A stretch of 64,000 bases of DNA from the NCBI GenBank assembly GCA_030141605.1, contig JAQGDQ010000077.1, positions 74,501 through 138,500 of the forward strand, given 5' to 3'. The notes below the pieces were generated by a model, which was not told the DNA's origin, ran no database searches, and worked only from the letters and a program-made list of their open reading frames with translations. Of this stretch, positions 9,854-19,459 are shown piece after piece; positions within the stretch are counted from its first letter, which is position 1, and every line of letters starts with the position of its first letter. Source of the DNA: Tubiluchus corallicola (Eukaryota > Priapulida > Priapulimorpha > Priapulimorphida > Tubiluchidae). Made by a program: the position numbers and the translations under genes.

Positions 9854-10576
9854 TAATTAATTAACCTACAATTTTGAAATTTCACGGCGTGATATTGCCG
9901 TACTTTAGCTTTTAGCTGCGAAAGTTACAGTTTCCAAGTTTTAGCAGTTTTTAAGTTACGGCCAGAAATGTTTTGCGTGTTAGAAACTGTCAGCTCTTGG
10001 AGGAAACATCTTTCTCTAGTTTGCGGTGAATATGTTGGCACATAGAGCACTTGTTGTGAAGTTCAACAATAGTTAATATTTTTAATAGTTAATATGGTTA
10101 ATACACTAAATTTTTTTTCCTGCATTTTCTTCTGTAACTTGTTGAACTAAAATTTTTGTATGTTTGCAAAAATGTAAGAAAATGAGCTAAAATTTTTATT
10201 GTTTTTGCACAAGCATATGTAACATTAAGTGCGGCAATTTTCAAGCGATTACATCATTTTCTTATAATATCGTGATCAAAACTTTGGCACGTTTATTTTG
10301 CGCCACCCGATATTCGCATTTAATGTTCCTCTCGTTTTTGCGTACATTTAAATTTGCATTTTTTGATTTTACTCCTTTTAGTAGTGACGTCACACATGCC
10401 CTCGGAGGAAACACAGGTGTTTTTGTAATTGCTAAGTTGTAAATTACTACCCACATGCATGTATCGCGAGTAATTCTAATCTTGAATGCAAATTGCGTGA
10501 CTAGATAATTCACTGTTTTCGTCAAAATTACTGCCACATTGACTAAGAATTCAAGGTTGGAAAGGGCATTTATTAC

Positions 10577-10924
10577 TAGGGTTGAGCATCGAATTCGATT
10601 CAAAACTAAAATTATAGATTCGCATAATTCAGCCGCATATGTTCCTTATCATTAAAATATTTGAACCATCGTGCAATTAGCAGTTTAGCAACGATTTCTG
10701 CGCATAATTTTTAAACAAATCAGTGGTTTTACTGCAGAGCAAAATTGAGCAATATGCATGATCTTTGCAAGATAACTTTTTACTGGTGGTTCTAAAACCT
10801 GTTGGATAATCTTTCAAACTCGATTCCGATTCGAAATGCTGAAATTCGGTTCGATTTAAAAGTCAGGAATTCACGAATTTGATTCAATTCGAATTCGCTT
10901 TGTGGTGGAGAATGCTCGCCGCTA
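10577..10924 (-). mobile_element. hAT-like MITE, family TAGGGTGAGCAT, copy 2
   Basis: Termini are TAGGGTTGAGCATCGAATTC and, inverted, TAGCGGCGAGCATTC. Flanks TTTATTAC and CCAATTAC agree at five of eight positions, fitting a decayed 8-bp target duplication. The interior is the reverse complement of the copy at 4566. Confidence 0.7.
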
Positions 10925-11473
10925 CCAATTACTAATGATATTTTCTGATTAGGCACGTATCTTTACTAGATGTTCTCTCTGCGCAAAATGCTGTTTCTTC
11001 ATAACTAATGCTTACGAAATTTTCTATAGTTTGTTAGGGTAAATTTGTGTTAGGATTCTGAATGAATTTGAGGCAGGCAAAGTTAAGATTTTTTAACTCC
11101 TTCAGAACCATAAGCATTTGATGCATTTTGCATGGATTGAAGAAGAACTGCTCTCAGCAAGTAGCCACTACATTATATTTGATAAGTAAGTTTCTACTCC
11201 TCAAGCATTGGGCTTTCATGCAAAGTCACATATGAGACACTTCTGTTTACCTTGGACAAATTAAAATATCGATTATTGCCGAAAAAATTGAAAAAAGCTT
11301 TCAGTAACTGCATTGTTTGCACTGTAACAATGTACAGTAATGCTTGTGTGAAATCAGCTAATGCAGAAAATTTCAACTATGCAGACACAACACTCTGATA
11401 AACTTTGGTCTCGAGTCTACTTTGTTTTGAAAGAGAAATTCCTGTTAAAAGATTAAACGACCTTAATTTGACC
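10925..11473. other. Gene-free stretch
   Basis: AT-rich DNA between a MITE and the direct repeat. I see no exon, RNA gene or repeat boundary in it. Confidence 0.5.
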
Positions 11474-12320
11474 TTGGCTGTTTGGTTGGTTTTTCCTGGA
11501 ATAGCAGCAGAACACTGCACAGCTTGGGCTGTAGTAAGCAGGTGATCTATAAATTAGTGTGTACGATCACGCAAGTGTACACCAGACTAATCTACTCAAA
11601 AGCCAAGTTGGAATGCCTGAAGAGGGCGTGTTTTTCTTAATTTTTTCAAATTAAATCACTTATAAATGTATAAACAAATGGCATGATTGGATGGCTGAGA
11701 TTCTCCTGAATAAAACAGTACCTAATTTGTAATCATTTAGTTATGTCTGTGCTCATACAGTAGCAGAAAAGACATGGGTCCTATAAGAGCTATTTTGGAT
11801 GGTGTGTTTCTTGAAGGAGTTAATTTCGTTTTTATTCCATGAGAGACATACAGTGAAAGCTCTATACCCCCTACTTTGGACTGCAAAAGTTGGCATACGT
11901 GAATTGGACATTATAACTAGGTACATCAATACATACATCTCTATGCAAATATAGACAATTAGTTTTGCCAAAAATATGAGCGTCAAGTGAGGTTGATTTA
12001 TAAACTGGAGCATTATAACGAGGTTTTACTTTATGCACAAATTACTGAAACTTAAGTTTAAAAATCACTGATATTATACTAATATGTACAAACTCAATTT
12101 ATAAAACTACTATTTACAAATTCAAGTTTAATATCAGATTATGTTATTTTCTAGAGTTTGATACCCTACCAATGCTACAAATTAGTTTTTTTGGTTCATT
12201 CATACTTTGTTAGATTCGTAAGATTATTTTACTGCCTACTACATGTATAAATTATTGTTATTTATTCCTACAATTAGCGAATACTTTGACACTGTTTTTA
12301 ATGCTGTTGAAATATAATTA
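11474..12320 (+). repeat. Direct repeat A, left copy
   Basis: About 0.85 kb starting TTGGCTGTTTGG and including GCACAGCTTGGGCTGTAGTA and AAGAGGGCGTG. It recurs in the same orientation at 17923-18740 with scattered substitutions and small indels. No coding frame. Confidence 0.92.
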
Positions 12321-13776
12321 GTTGAGGTTTGTGGTGTATCATGTATGTGTAGATTTTGATTTGAAGCCGAAAAAGCACCGTAAAGTTTGTATTTTATCTT
12401 TCTTTGCCAAGATCAAGTTAAGTTGAGCAGTTTTAAACCATTGTATTTCTTATTGCGTTTTGCCTTGCATATTATTGTTTCTACCAGCAGGTGTGTCTTG
12501 CAGTAGTAAAATAAAAATGATATCTTGTTATTTCCTGGATCATATAATTATTCTTTTGTTTGTTTTTATTTAAAGTTACAAATCCAAATCATCTCTTAGG
12601 GCGGGCATCACCAAAAGTGGTCGTTATCGTACCCTGGGGGTTTATCCAAGGGTCGATAAACGTCTGGGGGGCAAAAAGGGGTCGGTTTGCAAAATGTTTT
12701 TTAACATTACATTACTAGTTAAGAGACAGAAAAGTGGGCACGGGGTTATAAAATTAAATTCCAATATATTTAACATTTGTTTTTATAAAAAACAAAAAAT
12801 TCATATTTGACCAAATTTTTTGGTACATTCTACTTTATGGACGGTTTTGCACACGTGCTTTGCATTCGTAAGGATCGAGGAGAATTGACAGGCGTAATGT
12901 CTTCCGTGCCTTCAACTTTTACCTTTCGTGAAAAACACACCTCTTTTAGTCAATGCTTCGTCTAACACTAAATTATAGCTTTCAGCATTAAGATTTGAGC
13001 CATGCTGTAATGCTCCATACTGAGCCATTGTAAAAAGTTGGACTGTATTATCAATAACCAGCTTGTCAGATTTCGTAAATTGAAATGCACGAGTAAAACT
13101 GCAATGTCGTAATTCTGTATTTTAGTGCCGAGTTTTCAACAAAGGAAATTTTCGTGTGCCAACCTCCGATAGCTGGCGCCACAGTAACTTCCGATGCTTT
13201 GCGCACGTGTATTTTGGCGTAACAAAATATAATTTTTTTTAATATCTGCATGTTTTCGCAAAAATGAATACAAATTGCCGCCTTTCTTGAAGAAAAACAT
13301 TTTTATTCGCAACTTTGCAAATCTATCTAAAATATCTTGCTAAAAAAATCAACAAATTTATGTACAAATTTTTCGTCGAAATAATTATGCATCGAACACA
13401 AATAGTTATTCGAGTAAGCAAATGATTGATAACAAAGATTTCATTAAAATTTTATTTGTGCTAAAATTATTGTTTCATATATATACTACGCAACTTAATC
13501 TAAACCTGTGTTCGGTTTCGTTCAATCATCTAGAGTCACATGGGTACAGAATTTAATTATTGTAGCTGGGGTTACAGTCAGATATTGCGATGAATTTCAA
13601 AGTAGGCCTACTAGGCTGTGCTGTCAAACTCTGGACCACAACTCGATTAAGTTCTAAACTTGTTTTCAAATAATTAACTGCAAGAAAAATTTCAGTTTCG
13701 TAGTCCAATGTGGTAATTCATGAGGTTCGTTATCTGATATTGCTGTTGGTTGTTTAAGGTTTTATCGGTATCCAAA

Positions 13777-13995
13777 CTAGTAGTAGCCACCATAATATCC
13801 TCTGCCATATCCCCTGCCATATCCACGGTAGTATCTCGGCCGGTAGCGTCTTCTATATCGTGGTCTGTAGCGGTAGCCATATCCCCTGCCATATCCATAG
13901 CCGCGACGTCCGTAGCCACGGTATCGGCCCACATATCCTCCACCATAATAACCGCCGCCCCCATAGCTGTAGCCGGCCTGCACGGTAACCAGCGC
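13777..13995 (-). CDS. Gly/Tyr/Arg-rich peptide, exon 2 (left copy)
   Basis: Minus-strand exon after acceptor CTTTTAG, starting ALVTVQA|GYSYGGGGYY and continuing for about 60 residues of GYGRGYG, RPRYRRRYRPRYY and GYYGGYY, then stop. ALVTVQA has the small-x-small pattern of a signal-peptide end, so the mature peptide probably begins at GYSYGG; this is inference. A possible polyadenylation signal (TTTATT on +) lies near 13451. The composition recalls shematrin-like shell-matrix proteins and other secreted GY-rich peptides, but no family can be assigned. Exon 1 with the initiator Met was not identified for this copy. Another frame is also open because of the codon composition. The protein is identical to the right copy. 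Confidence 0.6.
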   Translation of the reverse strand, partial: ALVTVQAGYSYGGGGYYGGGYVGRYRGYGRRGYGYGRGYGYRYRPRYRRRYRPRYYRGYGRGYGRGYYGGYY

Positions 13996-14039
13996 CTAAA
14001 AGAAAAAGTAATTATGGAAATTATCTTGGAATAAATTCA

Positions 14040-14458
14040 TAATTACCAGAAATGATTTATCTTGCAAGCTACGATGTCTCCTATCATAGTTCAACTTTTG
14101 AATACCCTGCCATCAAATTTAAAACAAATCAAGTCTTTCGACGAATTCAAATCAAAATTAAAAATGCATACATTGAATCGTTTTGAAAACCCAGCATACG
14201 TAAACGATAATATATCTTCATCCGCAAATTTTATTTACCCACGTCCATTTTAAATTATATGTATATATTGTATATAGTCTACTATAATTTGCGTGTAACA
14301 TTATAATGTATATTTTGTTTTAAATTTTTGGCACAGTAGCTTTTAGTTTGCACTGGACGCATTTGCCTTTAACAGCTGTGTGAATTTTACTGTCATGCTG
14401 CGATGTTCTTTTATGCTTTTATAGTTATGAATATCGATTTTTCATGGCAAATAAAGAT

Positions 14459-14460
<2 letters not shown>
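14040..14460 (+). pseudogene. LINE (CR1/L2-like) 3' end, left arm
   Basis: The frame at 14062-14253 reads LLNTLPSNLKQIKSFDEFKS and ends PRPF-stop, the 'NsLP..ik...sf..FKskLk' tail of CR1/L2-type RT proteins. A 3' UTR follows, ending GGCAAATAAAGATTATTAT and running into (TA)n. 5'-truncated; the mirror copy is at 15870-16290. Confidence 0.75.
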
Positions 14461-14524
<64 letters not shown>

Positions 14525-14562
14525 TTATAATTATAAATATAATTATATATATATATATATTT
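14461..14562 (+). repeat. (TA)n microsatellite
   Basis: TA dinucleotides, interrupted around 14518-14540. It forms the 3' tail of the LINE fragment and the inner edge of inverted-repeat arm B. Confidence 0.95.
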
Positions 14563-15867
14563 ATTTATCATCAACAGACGGCGCCACGTGCTCAAAACAT
14601 CTTAATCAAGGTACTAGTGTTGTCAACTTCACGCATACTTCTCGATAATAATAGAAAACGCAAACGTTTGTCAATATGTTCCTCTAGTAATAGCACCCCT
14701 ACACACAACTTGTCATCCCTACACACAATTTGGCACCCTCGGTTGTAAACGTCAGCGTCGTCGAACAACATGTAAAATCACGTAAACATTTCTAGCTAAG
14801 GGCATCACAGTTTTAAATATTTAGGTATTCGCTGCCACCCCCCACCCCCCTTCCGCAATTATTTCTATCCTAGATGCTTATAATTCACTCTGGGCTAAGT
14901 CAACGGGAAGCCGACTTGTAGTTCTTGGAGTATTTGTTAGACTCTCTGCCTCCTTATTCGATTCAGCACTTTATTGAACTATGAACTATGAATTTATTTT
15001 CAAACATCAAAATACATTATCATACGCATTAATAAACTTTAAATAAAATGATTTGAGTAGTGCGAGGTAAGTGTACGACCATACGGTCATTAACACACTC
15101 ACCTTACTTACATGAAAAAATGATTATAGTTATGCATGCTTCTGTAGATATAAATGTAATGTAAACTTAATGTAAATAAGGATGAAGTAAATGATGTAAT
15201 AATAGCAATGGTATAAGAGCAATAAACCTGAAAGTTGAGAAAGGAAAACATAATATGTAATTACGACTTTGAGTGAGCCTTAAAGAGTGAAATTTTTTTT
15301 TTAAATAGTTACGAATATGAATTATGTGATTATCTGTCAATGTACCACTTACTTGTATTACAATACACCATATTGCTTACTTGTATATACAATGATTTAT
15401 ATATATATATATATATGTACTCAAATTTATGTGGGGGAGAAGATTTAGCGGAAACCTGCTGAATAGAAATGGCAAAAAACATGTGGGTTGGAGACAAAAC
15501 TGAAGAAACACGATAAAAACATATTTCGACGAGAGACGGCGTTAGATGAATGCGATTATTCCTACTAATTATTGAGTTTGTTTAACTCGCCCACTAAGGC
15601 CTACATAAAAAAAACTAGTGCCAATTTTGTGCCGGTAGGGACACAAGCTGTACTGAGGTACTATAACTCAAAGAAAAATACATAAAAGTTACTTCTAAGA
15701 ACACGTCAAAGTAGTGAATTTGACAATTATAACAACACAACAGATCGCGCATGCGCGCCACCCTATGAAAAATAATAAATATATACAATTCTACAATTAT
15801 TTTATATCACAAATATAAATATATATACATACACAATATAAATATAAATATAAAACAAATAAATATA
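14563..15867. other. Spacer between inverted arms
   Basis: 1.3 kb of single-copy sequence between the 5' sides of the two divergent Gly/Tyr-rich exons. It contains a CpG-rich palindrome GCGCATGCGC at 15747-15756. A short hydrophobic frame, ATG at 15550 reading MRLFLLIIEF, could with a weak donor (TTT|GTTTAA) join the right-copy exon 2 in phase to give a 17-residue signal peptide. That join is speculative. Confidence 0.4.
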
Positions 15868-15869
15868 TA

Positions 15870-16290
15870 TAATAATCTTTATTTGCCATGAAAAATCGAT
15901 ATTCATAACTATAAAAGCATAAAAGAACATCGCAGCATGACAGTAAAATTCACACAGCTGTTAAAGGCAAATGCGTCCAGTGCAAACTAAAAGCTACTGT
16001 GCCAAAAATTTAAAACAAAATATACATTATAATGTTACACGCAAATTATAGTAGACTATATACAATATATACATATAATTTAAAATGGACGTGGGTAAAT
16101 AAAATTTGCGGATGAATATATATTATCGTTTACGTATGCTGGGTTTTCAAAACGATTCAATGTATGTATTTTTAATTTTGATTTGAATTCGTCGAAAGAC
16201 TTGATTTGTTTTAAATTTGATGGCAGGGTATTCAAAAGTTGAACTATGATAGGAGACATCGTAGCTTGCAAGATAAATCATTTCTGGTAA
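15870..16290 (-). pseudogene. LINE (CR1/L2-like) 3' end, right arm
   Basis: Minus-strand frame 16271-16080 is nearly identical to the left-arm copy (LLNTLPSNLKQIKSFDEFKS), with the same 3' UTR. Confidence 0.75.
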
Positions 16291-16337
16291 TTATGAATTT
16301 ATTCCAAGATAATTTCCATAATTACTTTTTCTTTTAG

Positions 16338-16556
16338 GCGCTGGTTACCGTGCAGGCCGGCTACAGCTATGGGGGCGGCGGTTATTATGGTGGAGGATAT
16401 GTGGGCCGATACCGTGGCTACGGACGTCGCGGCTATGGATATGGCAGGGGATATGGCTACCGCTACAGACCACGATATAGAAGACGCTACCGGCCGAGAT
16501 ACTACCGTGGATATGGCAGGGGATATGGCAGAGGATATTATGGTGGCTACTACTAG
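16338..16556 (+). CDS. Gly/Tyr/Arg-rich peptide, exon 2 (right copy)
   Basis: The exon starts after acceptor CTTTTAG at 16337 with GCG CTG GTT ACC GTG CAG GCC (ALVTVQA), then GYSYGGGGYYGGGYVGRYRG, several GYGRGYG and RPRYRR blocks, ending GGYY and TAG. Identical in protein to the left copy and transcribed divergently from it. AATAAA at about 16877 gives a plausible 3' end. The peptide is strongly basic and aromatic, about 61 residues after the inferred cleavage site. Secreted matrix, cuticle or antimicrobial roles are all possible; none is shown by sequence. An upstream exon encoding the start of the signal peptide is needed; the best local candidate is the 15550 frame, weakly. Confidence 0.6.
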   Translation, partial: ALVTVQAGYSYGGGGYYGGGYVGRYRGYGRRGYGYGRGYGYRYRPRYRRRYRPRYYRGYGRGYGRGYYGGYY

Positions 16557-16876
16557 TTTGGATACCGATAAAACCTTAAACAACCAACAGCAATATCAGA
16601 TAACGAACCTCATGAATTACCACATTGGACTACGAAACTAAAATTTTTCTTGCAGTTAATTATTTGAAAACAAGTTTAGAACTTAATCGAGTTGTGGTCC
16701 AGAGTTTGACAGCACAGCCTAGTAGGCCTACTTTGAAATTCATCGCAATATCTGACTGTAACCCCAGCTACAATAATTAAATTCTGTACCCATGTGACTC
16801 TAGATGATTGAACGAAACCGAACACAGGTTTAGATTAAGTTGCGTAGTATATATATGAAACAATAATTTTAGCACA

Positions 16877-16882
16877 AATAAA
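16877..16882 (+). terminator. Candidate polyadenylation signal AATAAA
   Basis: AATAAA about 320 bp downstream of the right-copy Gly/Tyr exon stop, mirrored in the left arm at about 13451. Confidence 0.45.
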
Positions 16883-17922
16883 ATTTTAATGAAATCTTTG
16901 TTATCAATCATTTGCTTACTCGAATAACTATTTGTGTTCGATGCATAATTATTTCGACGAAAAATTTGTACATAAATTTGTTGATTTTTTTAGCAAGATA
17001 TTTTAGATAGATTTGCAAAGTTGCGAATAAAAATGTTTTTCTTCAAGAAAGGCGGCAATTTGTATTCATTTTTGCGAAAACATGCAGATATTAAAAAAAA
17101 TTATATTTTGTTACGCCAAAATACACGTGCGCAAAGCATCGGAAGTTACTGTGGCGCCAGCTATCGGAGGTTGGCACACGAAAATTTCCTTTGTTGAAAA
17201 CTCGGCACTAAAATACAGAATTACGACATTGCAGTTTTACTCGTGCATTTCAATTTACGAAATCTGACAAGCTGGTTATTGATAATACAGTCCAACTTTT
17301 TACAATGGCTCAGTATGGAGCATTACAGCATGGCTCAAATCTTAATGCTGAAAGCTATAATTTAGTGTTAGACGAAGCATTGACTAAAAGAGGTGTGTTT
17401 TTCACGAAAGGTAAAAGTTGAAGGCACGGAAGACATTACGCCTGTCAATTCTCCTCGATCCTTACGAATGCAAAGCACGTGTGCAAAACCGTCCATAAAG
17501 TAGAATGTACCAAAAAATTTGGTCAAATATGAATTTTTTGTTTTTTATAAAAACAAATGTTAAATATATTGGAATTTAATTTTATAACCCCGTGCCCACT
17601 TTTCTGTCTCTTAACTAGTAATGTAATGTTAAAAAACATTTTGCTAACCGACCCTTTTTGCCCCCCAGACGTTTATCGACCCTTGGATAAACCCCCAGGG
17701 TACGATAACGACCACTTTTGGTGACGCCCGCCCTAAGAGATGATTTGGATTTGTAACTTTAAATAAAAACAAACAAAAGAATAATTATATGATCCAGGAA
17801 ATAACAAGATATCATTTTTATTTTACTACTGCAAGACACACTTGCTGGTAGAAACAATAATATGCAAGGCAAAACGCAATAAGAAATACAATGGTTTAAA
17901 ACTGCTCAACTTAACTTGATCT

Positions 17923-18740
17923 TTGGCTGTTTGCTGGTTTTTCCTGGACAGCAGCAGGTCACATCGCACAGCTTGGGCTGTAGTAAGCAGGTGATCTATA
18001 AATTATGTACGATCACGCAAGTGTACACCATAGACTTAATCTACTCAAAAGCCAAGTTGGAATGCCTGAAGAGGGCGTGTTTTTTCTTAATTTTTTCAAA
18101 TTAAATCACTTATAAATGTATAAACAAATGGCATGATTGACGTATTGAGATTCTCCTCAATAGAACAGTACTTAAATTGTAATCGTTTAGTTATGTCTGT
18201 GCTCATACAGTAGCAGAAAAGTTCTTGGTCTTATAAGACATGTTTTGAATCGTGCGTTTCCTGAAGGAGTTAATTTATTCCTTGGCAGACATGCAGTGAA
18301 ACCTCTATACCGCGTACTTTGTACTGCAAAAGTTGGCATAAGTGAGTTTGACATTATAACTAATTACATTAATACATACATCTCTATGCCAATATAGACA
18401 ATTAGTTCTGCCAAAAATATGAGCGTCAAGCGAGGCTGGCTTTATAAACGGGAACAAATTACTGAAACTTAAGTTTAAACATCACTGATATCATACTAAT
18501 ATGTACAAACTCAATTTATAAAACTACTATTTACAAATTCAAAAGTTTAATATCAGATTATGTTATTTTCTAGAGTTTGATACCCCTACCAATGCTACAA
18601 ATTAGTTTTTTTGGTTCATTCATACTTTAATAGATTTCGTAAGATTATTTTACTGCCTACTACATGCTAAATTATTGTTATTTATTCCTACAATTAGCGA
18701 ATACTTTGACACTGTTTTTAATGCTGCTGAAATATAATTA
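17923..18740 (+). repeat. Direct repeat A, right copy
   Basis: Same orientation as 11474-12320. Divergence (indels in TAAATTA(GTG)TGTACG and several substitutions) is clearly greater than between the inverted arms. Confidence 0.92.
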
Positions 18741-18751
18741 TTATCATTTGT

Positions 18752-18957
18752 TGAAAATTTTCTTGCTTTCTGTCCTGTATTGTGCTAGCGTAATAATAAT
18801 CTTTCTTATGTAGGTGTAGTTTTTTATTTACAGAACATTCCGACAAAACCCTCATTGCAGGCTTGTACTGTTTATTGAATTTAAAGCCGATTTTAAATAA
18901 AAGTTATTGTTATTATTACGCTAGCACAATACAGGACGAAAGCAAGAAAATTTTCAG
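18752..18957 (+). mobile_element. Foldback/MITE-like palindrome
   Basis: Arms of about 48 bp: TGAAAATTTTCTTGCTTTC..GTGCTAGCGTAATAATAA and its inverse at 18909-18957, around a ~110-bp loop. Non-coding. Confidence 0.85.
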
Positions 18958-19256
18958 TAAATTCAATGATGGGCGGACTTTACTTAATTATGTATTAGTC
19001 TGTGAGTAGAGTGAATTATTAACAGGATCTTGCTTTGGAAACAATAAGAAATGAACTAGATAAGGTTCCAGCTAGCTGTTAAAACTGTTATTATTACAAT
19101 GGCATGGACTGCGAGGCGTTGTCAAGCGTACACGAATGTGTCGTCTGATACACTTAACCTTTGACCTTTCACGATCATTATCAATTGCTAGAACTGTGAA
19201 AAGGCTTATTCACTAAAACTGAACTGAGCAAATTGTCTTTGAAAATTTTTCTCTAC

Positions 19257-19440
19257 CTTTTGACCAGACGCCAAACTCTGTACTGAATCTGATGACTCTC
19301 TGGCACTGTCTAGACTCAATTTATCTCTGTCACAGATGCTATCAGAGGGGGAGTATGACTGCAAAGAGATGCCTGAGTCACTGAACTGTCGCAGATGATA
19401 TGAAGCCAAACGTGACCTTCTGGCGACTTTGGGCGTCTTT
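19257..19440 (-). CDS. Unassigned probable coding exon
   Basis: The minus-strand frame contains LLKTPKVARRSRL, SYHLRQFSDSGISLQ, SICDRDKLSLDSARESSDSV and SLASGQK, ending at a good donor AAAG|GTAGAG. An alternative reading runs through to a stop at 19206. The Ser/Asp/Arg composition and absence of stops suggest protein coding. No start ATG or strong acceptor is visible, and I do not recognise the family. It lies 3 kb beyond the SLAIN stop on the same strand, so it could belong to another gene or to an alternative SLAIN transcript. Confidence 0.4.
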
Positions 19441-19459
19441 AGCAACGGCCGCAAGGGTT

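Larger units (their letters stand above)
12406..14470 (-). repeat. Inverted repeat B, left arm
   Basis: About 2.06 kb, reverse complement of 15868-17926 with very few differences (for example one base in the LINE fragment changing M to I, another S to Y). It carries the Gly/Tyr-rich exon and a LINE 3' end, and ends inward in an AT microsatellite. Confidence 0.95.
15868..17926 (+). repeat. Inverted repeat B, right arm
   Basis: Mirror of 12406-14470. Its outer edge (CTTTGGC) abuts the start of direct repeat A, overlapping by a few bases. Confidence 0.95.

Noticed and set aside
13692-13964. 90-aa Asp/Met/Ala-rich frame overlapping the Gly/Tyr exon (and its mirror 16369-16641)
   Set aside because: Shadow frame: it does not continue from the acceptor in a signal-peptide-like way, and the Gly/Tyr frame has the coherent peptide repeat and cleavage motif.
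11474-18740. LTR retrotransposon interpretation of the direct repeats
   Set aside because: Repeats do not start TG and end CA, no primer-binding or polypurine site is seen, and the interior is an inverted repeat without gag or pol.
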